Position numbers and translations under genes: made by a program. Positions 27,196 to 36,986 of a stretch of DNA of 64,000 nucleotides are shown here, one piece after another; the first letter of the stretch is position 1, and each line of letters starts with the position of its first letter. The stretch is from Porticoccus sp002390525 (lineage in GTDB: Bacteria; Pseudomonadota; Gammaproteobacteria; Pseudomonadales; Porticoccaceae): NCBI GenBank assembly GCA_943846655.1, contig OX044352.1, positions 806,001 through 870,000 of the forward strand. The letters are read 5' to 3'. A model generated the notes under the pieces. It was not told where the DNA came from and ran no database searches. It saw nothing but the letters and a program-made list of their open reading frames with translations.

Positions 27196-29439
27196 CTAGC
27201 TGATATCCTGCGGATCAACATCAATAGACCATCTGATGCCTTTAGCCAGAGGTGAAGTATCGACTCTTTGACAAAGCTTCTCCAAAAGTTTTTGGATTTG
27301 TTTTCGATCTTTGCAATATATGCTAAATATATATCTAAAGCGTCCATTTCTTTTTTCCATTAGGGCAGGTAAAGGACCTAGGTAGGTAATAATTTTATTT
27401 GGGGGTAATATATTTTCAGCTTGTTTTCTACAATACTCCAAAAAATTTATAGCATCTTCGTTGCTTATTGACTCTGCTCTTACAAGAGCCATATGGCTAA
27501 ATGGTGGGAGGCTTGAAAGTTCCCGTTCTTTAGATATTTCATCAATAAAATTTTGATAATCTTGGAAGATTAGCGAAGAAATAAACGGATGATCACAATA
27601 ATTACTTTGTATTATTACAGAACCTTGTTTTTCCCCTCTACCAGATCGACCAGCAACCTGTGTTATTAACTGCCCCATTCTTTCTGGAGCCCTGAAATCA
27701 GGGCTAAAAAGTCCACCATCAGCATCTAAGATTGCTACTAATGTGACGTTAGGAAAATGATGCCCTTTAGCTAACATTTGAGTGCCTATCAGTATACAAG
27801 ATTCACCTGAATGGATAGTGGACAATACATCTTTTATAGCTGTCTTATTTCGAGTTGTATCCCGGTCAACCCGCAAAATTGGTATTTTTGGAAATAATGT
27901 TTCAAGAATACCTTCAATACGCTCTGTTCCGTGACCAATAAACTCAAGCTGAGAGCTATAACAAGAAGGGCATATTGACGGAACTTGAATTGTATATTCG
28001 CAATGATGACATAGTAATCGGCTTGGTTTTTTGTGAACTGTGAGCCTTACTTCACAGTTTGGACAATTAGAAATCCAACCACAATCATAACAGGAGAGTG
28101 TTGGAGAAAATCCTCGTCGATTTAGAAAAATTAGAACCTGATCACCCTCAAATAATACTTTTTTGATAGATTCAATTAGTTCTTGTGAGAAGCCATTAAT
28201 GAGTTGAGATTTCCTGATATTTACTGGTAACCAATTTGGGCGAGAGGATTTCTCTGGCCGGCAAGATAATATTAATTTAGTGTAGCGATTTTCTATACAA
28301 TTGTTTAAAGATTCCATTGATGGGGTTGCGGAACCCAAAATAATAGGTATCGATTCTTTCTGGGCACGGATAACACCTAAATCTCTGGCTGAATATCGAT
28401 ACCCTTCTTGTTGTTTATAAGAGCTATCATGTTCCTCATCGATAATTATCAGCCCTGGAAATTTTAAAGGAGTAAAAATTGCTGATCTAGTACCAATGAT
28501 AATAGAAGCTTTTCCCATACGCGCCATATTCCATGCAAAAACCCTCTCTTTGTCTGTTAGTTTTGAATGAAGAACCACTATCGATGTATCAAAGCGATTT
28601 TCAAAACGGCTCAATGTTTGTGGAGTTAAGCTTATTTCAGGAATGAGTACCAATGCTTGCTTGCCGGAAAAGACTATTTTTTCAATAGCCTGAAGATAGA
28701 CTTCAGTTTTTCCGCTACCTGTCTCTCCAAACAATAAATATGCATTAAAGTCTTCCATACTGATACTTTTTAGGGCTTTTTGCTGTTCAGGGTAAAGATT
28801 TTGTGGTTTTTCCGCTAAGGAAATTTTATCCTTAAAATGATAGGAATTTTCTGGCAATGAGCTCAAGAATATAAGTTTTTCTTCAGTTAATTTTTTAAGA
28901 GTTGAGGGTGAAATTTTTTTTTGCTTTACTTCCCCTATAGTTATAGCTTTCTTTTCTTTCAGCCAAGAGATGAATTCTCTTTTTCTAGGTGACCTAGATA
29001 AATCTGTGAGCGGAAGCTCGATTCCCTTCTTTGTTAGCATCCAGCATTGTGTTTTCAAAGAAGGTAATTCTTTTCCTTTTCTCAGAAGGTTTGGGATAGA
29101 CTGAAACAGGGAATCCCCAATTGGGTTATGATAATACTTGGCAGCCCAGATATACAAATCAAAGAGATGTTTGGGGATCAGAGGCTCAGTGTCGATAATT
29201 GATTGTATACACTTAAGGCGAGATATTGGAATAGAGCTCGTCTTGCTATTTCTTACAATAATTCCAACAAGCACTCTTTTTCCAAATGGTACAAAAACTC
29301 TAATACCAGGTTGAAGTATTTTATCACAGGAGGCATCTTGTAATTGCTCGGGTGCTAAATAGTCAAACAGTCGCCTTAATGGTGACGGTACTGCAACATG
29401 GTAGATAGTTTGGTCATTAGTATTGATCATCATTTTCAT
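27196..29439 (-). CDS. priA: Primosomal helicase PriA
   Basis: PriA restarts stalled replication forks. At 747 aa it is full length. An N-terminal DNA-binding domain is followed by helicase motifs: Walker A GETGSGKTEVYLQAI near residue 240, LIPEISLTPQ, the DEEH box IIDEEHDSSYKQQEGYRYSARD, and the zinc-binding insert with paired cysteines (CYDCGWISNCPNC, LLCHHC, CPSC). The end FLEYCRKQAENILP to IDVDPQDIS is typical. It is divergent from rpmE. Confidence 0.97.
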   Translation of the reverse strand: MKMMINTNDQTIYHVAVPSPLRRLFDYLAPEQLQDASCDKILQPGIRVFVPFGKRVLVGIIVRNSKTSSIPISRLKCIQSIIDTEPLIPKHLFDLYIWAAKYYHNPIGDSLFQSIPNLLRKGKELPSLKTQCWMLTKKGIELPLTDLSRSPRKREFISWLKEKKAITIGEVKQKKISPSTLKKLTEEKLIFLSSLPENSYHFKDKISLAEKPQNLYPEQQKALKSISMEDFNAYLLFGETGSGKTEVYLQAIEKIVFSGKQALVLIPEISLTPQTLSRFENRFDTSIVVLHSKLTDKERVFAWNMARMGKASIIIGTRSAIFTPLKFPGLIIIDEEHDSSYKQQEGYRYSARDLGVIRAQKESIPIILGSATPSMESLNNCIENRYTKLILSCRPEKSSRPNWLPVNIRKSQLINGFSQELIESIKKVLFEGDQVLIFLNRRGFSPTLSCYDCGWISNCPNCEVRLTVHKKPSRLLCHHCEYTIQVPSICPSCYSSQLEFIGHGTERIEGILETLFPKIPILRVDRDTTRNKTAIKDVLSTIHSGESCILIGTQMLAKGHHFPNVTLVAILDADGGLFSPDFRAPERMGQLITQVAGRSGRGEKQGSVIIQSNYCDHPFISSLIFQDYQNFIDEISKERELSSLPPFSHMALVRAESISNEDAINFLEYCRKQAENILPPNKIITYLGPLPALMEKRNGRFRYIFSIYCKDRKQIQKLLEKLCQRVDTSPLAKGIRWSIDVDPQDIS

Positions 29440-29574
29440 TGTCGAGTATTTTCTTTAAATCCTTGAATGAGTGGAGTTTTCTGGTAATATGCTCACTCAG
29501 TTCAACAGAGTCATCCTGTAGCTAACAGTATGATGGTTAAGTGGCGGTATGCAAGACATTGAGGCAATGAAAAT

Positions 29575-29790
29575 ATGAAAACAGATATCCATCCAAAATA
29601 TGGCAATATGTCAGCCACATGTCGCTGCGGTAATGTGATAACAGTAGGCTCAACAAAACCTGATTCAATTCATCTCGATGTATGCTCTCTTTGCCACCCT
29701 TTTTATACTGGCAAACAGAAAGTTGCAGATTCTGGCGGAAGAATAGATCGCTTTAGTAAGCGCTTTGCTGGGCGTTCTGTAAAAAAATAA
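29575..29790 (+). CDS. rpmE: 50S ribosomal protein L31 (zinc-binding form)
   Basis: A 71-aa L31 that joins the two ribosomal subunits at bridge B1b. It is the zinc-containing type: CRCGN near residue 16 and DVCSLCHPFYTGKQK near 35 supply four cysteines. GGRIDRFSKRF is conserved. It is divergent from priA. Confidence 0.97.
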   Translation: MKTDIHPKYGNMSATCRCGNVITVGSTKPDSIHLDVCSLCHPFYTGKQKVADSGGRIDRFSKRFAGRSVKK

Positions 29791-29978
29791 TTGCACCTCT
29801 ACCACGTAGTCTGTATTTGATAATTTACTTCTTTATGCCTTCAAGTTTCTTAGCTTAGTTAGAAATTTAATCTATAATAAATTTTAAAAGCTTATGTCTG
29901 TAATTATATGCTACCTATTTTATTAAATAGCCATATGCTGATAAAGTTAAATTACGTTAATCTGACGAGCCAAATTCT

Positions 29979-31028
29979 ATGACAAAAAACGATTATTATT
30001 CTCAAGAAAATCATGGTCCATATTCTCTCTTTGATCTGGGTGATTTTAACCTAGAAGAAGGAGGTGTTATAAAAAACTGTCAACTTGCTTACTCTACTTT
30101 CGGTAGTTTAAATTCGCAAAAAGATAATGCTATTCTTGTTAGTACATGGTATTCGGGAACTAGTAAGATTATGGAGCAGGTTTATGTGGGAGATGAGCAT
30201 GCTATTGACCCAAATAAATACTTTATCATTATTGTTAACCAGATTGGTAATGGTCTATCCTCATCACCAGATAATGTTAAAAATTCTGTTGCTGCATCAT
30301 TCCCAAAAGTTCGAATAGGAGATGATGTGCGAGCTCAACATACACTTGTAACAAAATATTTCGGTTTAAGTTCTTTAGCCCTTGTTGTCGGCGGATCAAT
30401 GGGAGCACAACAAACCTGGGAATGGGCTGTAAAATATCCAGATATGGTCAAAAGGGCTGCCCCTATTGCTGGAACAGCTAAAAACACAACCCATGATTTT
30501 TTGTTCACGCAAACACTAAATGAAGCAATCATGTCAGATCCTGCCTGGGAGTGCGGCGCCTATAAAAATCCAAATGCAGTAATTGACGGATTAAGGCGCC
30601 ACGCTGACTTGTGGTCTGTTATGGGCTTTAGCACCGAAATGTTTAAAAAAGAACTTTGGAGAGATTTGGGATTTTCATCCGTAGAAGAGTTTTGTAAAGG
30701 ATTTACACAAGCTTACTTTGCACCAATGGATCCCAATAATCTCCTTACTCTAGCATGGAAATGGCAAAGAGGTGATGTTAGTAGGAATACAGATGGAGAT
30801 CTTAAAAAAGCCCTAAATAGAATAACTGCAAAATTGTTTGTTATGCCCATCAATACAGATATGTTTTTTCCTCCAAAAGACTGCGAGGATAACCAAAAAA
30901 TGGTAGCGAATAGTGAGCTAAGAGTTATTTCTACTGATTGGGGCCACCTTGGTTTATTTGGCATGGATCCGCTGTATATAAAACAAGTCGATCAACATTT
31001 GAGTGATTTATTAGATACACCTGTTTAG
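29979..31028 (+). CDS. MetX-like alpha/beta hydrolase (homoserine acetyltransferase family)
   Basis: A 349-aa protein of the MetX superfamily. The nucleophile elbow GGSMGAQQ, the aspartate in MPINTDMFFPP and the histidine in DWGHLGLFGMD form a plausible catalytic triad. True MetX enzymes carry stretches such as GGxMGxMQxLEW and a longer lid; this protein has QTWEWAVKYP but otherwise diverges, so it may be a relative acting on another acyl substrate. It stands alone, convergent with rhlE and only seven bases away from it, without metW. Confidence 0.82.
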   Translation: MTKNDYYSQENHGPYSLFDLGDFNLEEGGVIKNCQLAYSTFGSLNSQKDNAILVSTWYSGTSKIMEQVYVGDEHAIDPNKYFIIIVNQIGNGLSSSPDNVKNSVAASFPKVRIGDDVRAQHTLVTKYFGLSSLALVVGGSMGAQQTWEWAVKYPDMVKRAAPIAGTAKNTTHDFLFTQTLNEAIMSDPAWECGAYKNPNAVIDGLRRHADLWSVMGFSTEMFKKELWRDLGFSSVEEFCKGFTQAYFAPMDPNNLLTLAWKWQRGDVSRNTDGDLKKALNRITAKLFVMPINTDMFFPPKDCEDNQKMVANSELRVISTDWGHLGLFGMDPLYIKQVDQHLSDLLDTPV

Positions 31029-31035
31029 CTAAATG

Positions 31036-32307
31036 CTACTGGGGCGGAGAAATATCGGGTACTCTAGTTTGAAGATTTAAACCTCCAGTTAATCCAATAC
31101 CTTTTTTTGTAGTTTTAGGTGTTTTTCTCCTGCGTTTCTTTGGCTTGCTTTTCGTCTTTGAGCACGGAAGATTGTGCTGAGGCTCAAAACCTTCGAAAAT
31201 TTCCCTAGGTATTTTCTTCCTCAGTACAGTTTCGATTTTTTGTAAATTTTCAAATTCATCGGCACTTACAAGTGATATAGCTTTTCCGTATACCCCTGCT
31301 CTACCAGTTCTGCCAATTCTATGGATATAGTTTTCAGCAATTTTAGGTAATTCAAAGTTAATGACGCATTGCAGCCCACTAACATCAATACCGCGAGCTG
31401 CAATATCAGTCGAAATGAGGATTCTTATGGTTCTTTTTTTAAATTCAGAAAGGTGCTTAGCTCTTATACTTTGATTTTTGTCACCGTGAAGTGTTGAAGA
31501 ATTTAAACCTTTTTTATTTAAAAAGGATGAAAGAAGCTCGGTATTTTTTTTTGTATTAGTGAAGACAAGAACTTGATTTAATTTTTTATATAAAATTAAA
31601 GTTGATAAAAGCTCTGGTTTAAGTTTTTTATCTACTGGGAAAACCCAATGCTTTACCAAATCGGCAGCAGTATTTTTTGATGAAATTGATATTTCCATAG
31701 GGTTATTCAGAAATTTCTTAGAAAGACTTAAAATTTCTTTCGAAAAGGTAGCCGAAAACATTAAATTTTGTCGGGTATTTGGTAAAAGCGATAAAATTTT
31801 TTGAATTTGGTCTAAAAAACCGAGATCTAGCATACGATCCGCTTCATCTAGAACTAGTACTTTTAACGCTGTAAATTTGACTGCATTTTTGCTGATTAAA
31901 TCCAAAAGCCTCCCAGGCGTGGCGACAAGAATATCAGCACCCTTTCGAAGATCCATCATTTGTGGATTAATTTTTACGCCTCCATAAACTACATTTATCC
32001 TGAGCGAAGTGAATTTACTGTACTGTCGTGCATGTTCTCCAATTTGAATAGCAAGTTCTCTTGTTGGTGCCAGCACCAGTGATCTTGCCTGATTTGGCTT
32101 TGTTTTTCCCACCTCTATTAACAGTTGAAGTATTGGAAGTAAAAAGCTAGCTGTTTTACCCGTACCGGTTTGAGCGGTAGCTATAATATCTTTACCTTGT
32201 GATACCAACGGGATTGTTCTGATCTGGATTGGTGTTGCACGTGTATATTCTTTTTCTTTTAAAGCTTTTAGTATTTGTTCAGATAGGCCAAAATCAGCAA
32301 AACTCAT
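31036..32307 (-). CDS. rhlE: DEAD-box RNA helicase (RhlE-like)
   Basis: A 423-aa ATP-dependent RNA helicase. All core motifs appear in order: Q-motif region FADFGLSEQILKALKEKEYTRATPIQ, AQTGTGKTAS, PTRELAIQ, TPGRLLDL, DEADRMLDLGF, SATF, and RIGRTGRAG. The C-terminal 55 residues are basic (SKPKKRRRKTPKTTKK) and probably bind RNA. A second DEAD-box gene lies at 36987-38201, also on the minus strand. Confidence 0.93.
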   Translation of the reverse strand: MSFADFGLSEQILKALKEKEYTRATPIQIRTIPLVSQGKDIIATAQTGTGKTASFLLPILQLLIEVGKTKPNQARSLVLAPTRELAIQIGEHARQYSKFTSLRINVVYGGVKINPQMMDLRKGADILVATPGRLLDLISKNAVKFTALKVLVLDEADRMLDLGFLDQIQKILSLLPNTRQNLMFSATFSKEILSLSKKFLNNPMEISISSKNTAADLVKHWVFPVDKKLKPELLSTLILYKKLNQVLVFTNTKKNTELLSSFLNKKGLNSSTLHGDKNQSIRAKHLSEFKKRTIRILISTDIAARGIDVSGLQCVINFELPKIAENYIHRIGRTGRAGVYGKAISLVSADEFENLQKIETVLRKKIPREIFEGFEPQHNLPCSKTKSKPKKRRRKTPKTTKKGIGLTGGLNLQTRVPDISPPQ

Positions 32308-32495
32308 CAGATATTCTCATATATTTTAGAAATATTTTTTAAGTGGGCCACAATAATAAAGTCACCGAGATTTTTTTTAGAGTAAAATATATAAAAAATT
32401 TATTATACATGTAAGCAGAGTTATGAGTTCATAGTTTTAAAATAGATTTTATAGAGCTAAAATAAATTTCTATTTGTAAGAATTAGGCAATTCCA

Positions 32496-33038
32496 ATGAA
32501 AAATATATTATATTTTGTATATCTAATTTTCTTTAGTTTATTTGCACCATCATCATATAGTGCGACCACCGAAGAAGCCTATAGCATTATTAGGAATGGG
32601 AACCCAGAAGAGGGGTATAGAATGCTTCTTGTTCTTGCAGATAAAAATAATGATCCAAGAGCATTTTATGGAATAGCTTTGCTTTTCAAGGAAGGATGGG
32701 GTGTGAGTAAAGATGATAAAACAGCTATAGAGTATTATAAAAAGGCAGCAAATCTAGACCATACAAGGGCCATGTTTGATTTGGGAACTTTTTATCAAAA
32801 TGGTCTTTTAGTGGAGCAGAATTACAATAAAGCAATTTTGTGGTATGAGAAAGCTGCAAATAAAGGTTATGCAGCTGCAATGTATGGTCTAGGGGGACTC
32901 TATTTTAATGGACTTGGTGTCAAAAAAGATCCAGACAAGGGTACGATGTGGTTTACTAGAGCGGCAACAATTGGTTTTGAGCCTGCCATAGAGTTTCTCG
33001 ATGCAGTAAATAACTTGGGTATTCCTTCAGAGGACTAA
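32496..33038 (+). CDS. Secreted Sel1-repeat protein
   Basis: A 180-aa protein with a signal peptide (ILYFVYLIFFSLFAPSSYSA) and about three to four Sel1 repeats, seen as FYGIALLFKEGWGVSKDDKTA, MFDLGTFYQNGLLVEQNYNKA and MYGLGGLYFNGLGVKKDPDK. Sel1 repeats form helical scaffolds for protein contacts, usually in the periplasm when a signal is present. No partner is apparent; a second, related gene is at 51567-52115. Confidence 0.9.
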   Translation: MKNILYFVYLIFFSLFAPSSYSATTEEAYSIIRNGNPEEGYRMLLVLADKNNDPRAFYGIALLFKEGWGVSKDDKTAIEYYKKAANLDHTRAMFDLGTFYQNGLLVEQNYNKAILWYEKAANKGYAAAMYGLGGLYFNGLGVKKDPDKGTMWFTRAATIGFEPAIEFLDAVNNLGIPSED

Positions 33039-33175
33039 CTCTCTTTTTATAGCAGAAATGCTATTGAAAAGTTATAATAACAAATAAATCGATTTATTAT
33101 AAATTTATATGATTTGGTTTTAGCATTTACTGCGCGACTAGTGAGAAAAATGTCGCCAACGGAGAAGTATTGATG

Positions 33176-34741
33176 ATGAAATTAGGTATACCTAAAGAGA
33201 TTTTTCCAAATGAAAAGAGGGTCGCAGCGACACCTGTATCTGTTCTGAAATTAATTAAGCTCGGCTATGAGGTGATTGTTGAGTCATCAGCAGGCAAATC
33301 AGCTCATTATGAGGACAAAGATTTCATTGATGCAGGAGCATCGATATCAGAAAAAACAGAGGATCTATGGGCTCAAGCAGACTTTATATTAAAAGTTAGA
33401 GCACCAATGATAAATCCAGATACCGGCACTCATGAAGCAAAACTGATGAAAAAAGATGCTTTCATAGTTAGCTACATCTGGCCTGCCGAAAATTCGGAAT
33501 TACTTGATGATCTTGCATCGAAGGGCACTACAGTTTTTGCTATTGATAGCTTGCCCCGTATTAGCCGAGCACAAAAAATGGATGCCTTGAGCGCTATGGC
33601 AAATATATCAGGTTACCGAGCAGTTATTGAGGCTGCCAGTTGTTTCGGACGCTTCTTTACGGGACAAGTAACTGCAGCCGGTAAAGTTCCTCCCGCAAAA
33701 ATTATGGTTATTGGTGCTGGTGTTGCTGGACTAGCAGCTGTCGGCACAGCTAATAGTATGGGTGCTATTGTTCGAGCGTTTGACACTCGATTAGAGGTAA
33801 AAGAACAAGTCGAGAGTATGGGTGCTCAATTTTTAGAATTAGACTTTTCAGACGAAGAGAGCGGTGGTGGTGGTGGTTACGCTAAACAAATGAGCGATGA
33901 ATTTATTGCTGCTGAGATGGCCCTTTTTGCCGAACAGGCTAAAGAAGTCGATATTATTATAACAACCGCACTCATACCCGGAAGGCCTGCCCCTAAGCTC
34001 ATAACGGCGGCAATGGTTGAATCAATGAAATCAGGAAGTGTAATCGTTGACTTAGCTTCAGAACGTGGCGGTAACTGTGAGTTAACAGAACCTGGAAAAG
34101 TAGTAGAAAAGCATGGAGTTACTCTCATAGGCCATACAGATTTACCAAGCCGTATGGCGAAAGTTTCTAGTGATCTATATTCGAGTAATTTGGTGCATCT
34201 GTTGTCTGATCTGACACCAGAAAAGAATGGTAGCCCTAATGTAGATATGGATGACGTCGTTATACGGGGAGTTACAGTTGTTAAAGATAAAAAAATTACG
34301 TGGCCTCCACCCAAAGTAGAAGTTTCTGCGGCTCCAAGTCCTAAACCAAGTGAAGAAACAAAAGAAGTTCTTGTAAAAAAACCCACTTTTCTGGATAGGT
34401 GGCTTGGAAAAGGAGCTCTATTGGCTCTGACACTTGCTGTACTGCTTGGTGTTGGGGGATATGCACCGGAAAGCTTTTTGAGTCATTTTACAGTTTTTGT
34501 ATTGTCGTGCTTTATTGGTTATCAAGTTGTATGGAATGTCACAGCATCTTTGCATACTCCACTGATGAGCGTTACTAATGCCATAAGTGGAATAATTGTA
34601 ATTGGAGCTATATTGCACTTAGTTGCTGCTGAGGATGGCACAGTTGGCATTATGTCCTTCATCGCAGTTTTGATTGCAACTATCAATATAGCAGGTGGGT
34701 TTAAAGTAACTCATCGTATGCTTAATATGTTCCGCAAATAG
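33176..34741 (+). CDS. pntA: NAD(P) transhydrogenase subunit alpha
   Basis: PntA with PntB transfers hydride between NADH and NADP+ while admitting protons, supplying NADPH. The 521-aa protein is the long form: NAD-binding domain (MKLGIPKEIFPNEKRVAATP, GAGVAGLAAVGTANSMGA near 180), then a proline-rich linker and C-terminal membrane helices (residues about 415-510). Starts at 33173 and 33170 are in frame; ATG 33176 behind GGAGAAG fits E. coli PntA best. pntB follows after 11 bp. Confidence 0.96.
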   Translation: MKLGIPKEIFPNEKRVAATPVSVLKLIKLGYEVIVESSAGKSAHYEDKDFIDAGASISEKTEDLWAQADFILKVRAPMINPDTGTHEAKLMKKDAFIVSYIWPAENSELLDDLASKGTTVFAIDSLPRISRAQKMDALSAMANISGYRAVIEAASCFGRFFTGQVTAAGKVPPAKIMVIGAGVAGLAAVGTANSMGAIVRAFDTRLEVKEQVESMGAQFLELDFSDEESGGGGGYAKQMSDEFIAAEMALFAEQAKEVDIIITTALIPGRPAPKLITAAMVESMKSGSVIVDLASERGGNCELTEPGKVVEKHGVTLIGHTDLPSRMAKVSSDLYSSNLVHLLSDLTPEKNGSPNVDMDDVVIRGVTVVKDKKITWPPPKVEVSAAPSPKPSEETKEVLVKKPTFLDRWLGKGALLALTLAVLLGVGGYAPESFLSHFTVFVLSCFIGYQVVWNVTASLHTPLMSVTNAISGIIVIGAILHLVAAEDGTVGIMSFIAVLIATINIAGGFKVTHRMLNMFRK

Positions 34742-34752
34742 GAGATGTAATT

Positions 34753-36150
34753 ATGAGCACAGGTTTTGTGAGCGTCGCTTACGTTTTAGCTAGTGTACTA
34801 TTCATACTAAGTCTGGGAGGACTTAGTCATCAGGAATCTGCCAGAAGGGGTAATTTTTTTGGAATAGCAGGAATCATAATTGCTGTTGGAGCGACTATCG
34901 CTGGTGTAAATATGGGGATTGGTAGTACTTCAACTATTATCCTAGCACTTGTTATAGGTGCTGTTATAGGCTTGTTTCTTGCTAATAAGGTAGAAATGAC
35001 ACAAATGCCTCAATTGGTTGCTTTGTTACATAGCTTTGTTGGTTTAGCTGCTGTTTTAGTCGGTTTTGCAGGACATCTTGATCCATTAATCAAAACAGCT
35101 GGCGCAGAACACACTATCAAGATGGTAGAAATTTTCTTGGGTATATTTATTGGAGCTATAACCTTCACAGGATCACTAATCGCTTGTGGCAAACTCCAGG
35201 GAGTAGTATCTAGTTCTGCTCTAACTCTGCCAGGTAGACATGCGATGAATTTATTGGCCTTAGGGCTAGTTGTTGTCCTAGGCTCATGGTTTATAAGCAC
35301 AGACAGCCTAATGCCCCTAATAATTATGACGATCGTAGCGTCCGTCTTAGGTATCCATTTAATCTTAGCTATTGGCGGGGCAGATATGCCAGTCGTAGTT
35401 TCTATGCTTAATAGTTACTCCGGTTGGGCGGCTGCGTCCATCGGGTTTATGTTAGGTAACGATCTACTCATAGTAACTGGGGCATTAGTAGGCAGCAGTG
35501 GTGCAATTTTGAGCTACATAATGTGTCGCGCAATGAACAGGTCTTTCGTTAGTGTTATATTAGGTGGTTTTGGCCAAACGTCTGGAAGTTCAAGTGTAGG
35601 TTCAGCTGACGGCGATTTAGTAGCCCTAGAAACTTCCACTGAAGAGGTTTGTGAAGAATTACTTTCTGCCAAATCCGTAATAATAGTACCTGGTTATGGG
35701 ATGGCAGTTGCACAAGCTCAAAATGCAGTTGGTGAAATCACCAAAATACTCCGTGATAAAGGGATATCTGTTCGTTTTGGTATACATCCTGTAGCTGGCC
35801 GGCTACCGGGACATATGAATGTTCTATTGGCAGAAGCTAAGGTTCCGTATGATATCGTACTAGAAATGGATGAATTGAATGATGATTTTCCAGATACTGA
35901 TGTTGTGCTTGTCATAGGAGCAAACGATACAGTGAACCCAGCTGCTATGGATGATCCAGATAGTCCCATTGCTGGAATGCCTGTATTGGAGGTATGGAAA
36001 TCAGGACAGGTAGTTATACTCAAACGTGGAATGGCATCGGGTTATGCTGGCGTCGAGAATCCTCTGTTCTTTAAAGACAACTCACGCATGTTATTTGGCG
36101 ACGCGAAAGAGAGTGTTGACAAGCTACTTGGTATATTAAGGGATGGCTGA
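34753..36150 (+). CDS. pntB: NAD(P) transhydrogenase subunit beta
   Basis: The 465-aa NADP-binding and proton-channel subunit. About nine membrane helices fill the first 260 residues, followed by the soluble NADP domain with VIIVPGYGMAVAQAQ, GIHPVAGRLPGHMNVLLAEA, DTDVVLVIGANDTVNPAA and KRGMASGYAGVENPLF. Normal length. Translated 11 bp after pntA and followed by a terminator. Confidence 0.97.
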   Translation: MSTGFVSVAYVLASVLFILSLGGLSHQESARRGNFFGIAGIIIAVGATIAGVNMGIGSTSTIILALVIGAVIGLFLANKVEMTQMPQLVALLHSFVGLAAVLVGFAGHLDPLIKTAGAEHTIKMVEIFLGIFIGAITFTGSLIACGKLQGVVSSSALTLPGRHAMNLLALGLVVVLGSWFISTDSLMPLIIMTIVASVLGIHLILAIGGADMPVVVSMLNSYSGWAAASIGFMLGNDLLIVTGALVGSSGAILSYIMCRAMNRSFVSVILGGFGQTSGSSSVGSADGDLVALETSTEEVCEELLSAKSVIIVPGYGMAVAQAQNAVGEITKILRDKGISVRFGIHPVAGRLPGHMNVLLAEAKVPYDIVLEMDELNDDFPDTDVVLVIGANDTVNPAAMDDPDSPIAGMPVLEVWKSGQVVILKRGMASGYAGVENPLFFKDNSRMLFGDAKESVDKLLGILRDG

Positions 36151-36194
36151 TCAAAAAAATTAAGTGCTGGGAGTATCTTAATTAATATTCTCAT

Positions 36195-36218
36195 GGCGTA
36201 TTTTATGCCTATTTTTTT
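36195..36218 (+). terminator. Rho-independent terminator after pntAB
   Basis: GGCGTA (36195-36200) pairs with TATGCC (36204-36209) around a TTT loop, with one G-T pair, and is followed by a run of seven T at 36212-36218. It lies between pntB and the next gene. Confidence 0.65.
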
Positions 36219-36235
36219 AGGATAAGCCCTGGTAT

Positions 36236-36457
36236 ATGTTAAAAAATAAAGTAAATTTTAAGAAACTCCTTAATAGTAAATGGACGTCTGTTAGCCCAAC
36301 CAATAAAGAAAAGCACTTTATGGTCATTCAGGTTGACCATAATGAGAAAGGCGAAATATCAGCCTGCTTCATCGAAGCTATCCTATCAAACCATATAACC
36401 TCTTTAGATTGGAGAGAGCTTAAAAATCCAAAAATTTGGTTGAACGGTTGGCTATGA
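36236..36457 (+). CDS. TIGR02450-family Trp-rich small protein
   Basis: A 73-aa protein with the family pattern: LLNSKWTSVSPTNKEKHFMV, then LEAI-like IEAILSNHITSLDWRELKNPKIWLNGWL, rich in Trp near the end. The family is widespread in marine gammaproteobacteria and cyanobacteria but has no known function. Its TGA stop overlaps the next gene's ATG (ATGA), so the two are translationally coupled. Confidence 0.85.
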   Translation: MLKNKVNFKKLLNSKWTSVSPTNKEKHFMVIQVDHNEKGEISACFIEAILSNHITSLDWRELKNPKIWLNGWL

Positions 36458-36957
36458 AGATAGTTTTAGTGAACGATAAAATGCAGACTGACTATAGATA
36501 TAATTTGGTTGCCCCCGTTGGTGATAATTTCAATGCAATCTTTCAACCGCAACTGACTCCAAAAGAGATGTTACAATTAGGTGTTTTTGGAGGAAAGTAC
36601 TTAAATGATTGCAAAAGTGAGTACCCTGAAGATTGGTTTTTGAACGCTAAACTTAGTCCCTTTAAAAAAAATATAAAATTAAATTATTTCTCCGTTGATG
36701 CTTCTCAGCCATTGAGTGAGTGGAATAATAAGGGCTGGATTCACCCCAAGGATCCTCGAGGTTGGTTCCAATGGTATTGTCGATATTATTTAGGCCGAAG
36801 GATGGAAGACGAGGATCTAAGGCAGATTAAACGCTGGAGGGCTTTTAGTAGACATGCGGGTGCTATAAAAAAGTATTGCGAGCCTTATGATTTTAGTTGT
36901 AGAAAAAAACAAAGACAGGCTTTATTGCACTGGGCTTATGATTCCAGAGAGCTATAA
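36454..36957 (+). CDS. Conserved hypothetical protein coupled to the Trp-rich protein
   Basis: A 167-aa basic, aromatic-rich soluble protein that I do not recognise as a named family. It begins MKIVLVNDKMQTDYRYNLV and contains DNFNAIFQPQLTPKEMLQLGVFGG, a Cys in YLNDCKSEYPEDWF, a WIHPKDPRGWFQWYCRYY block and a Cys pair near EPYDFSCRKKQR. The start is the ATG that overlaps the previous stop codon. The strong W/Y/R composition in the middle resembles nucleic-acid-binding or flavin proteins, but this is only an impression. Confidence 0.75.
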   Translation: MKIVLVNDKMQTDYRYNLVAPVGDNFNAIFQPQLTPKEMLQLGVFGGKYLNDCKSEYPEDWFLNAKLSPFKKNIKLNYFSVDASQPLSEWNNKGWIHPKDPRGWFQWYCRYYLGRRMEDEDLRQIKRWRAFSRHAGAIKKYCEPYDFSCRKKQRQALLHWAYDSREL

Positions 36958-36986
36958 AGATTATTGTTCACATATAAGTTAGATGA

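Noticed and set aside
33877..34386. Long minus-strand open frame inside pntA
   Set aside because: Shadow of pntA in the antisense direction; the plus-strand protein has clear domains.
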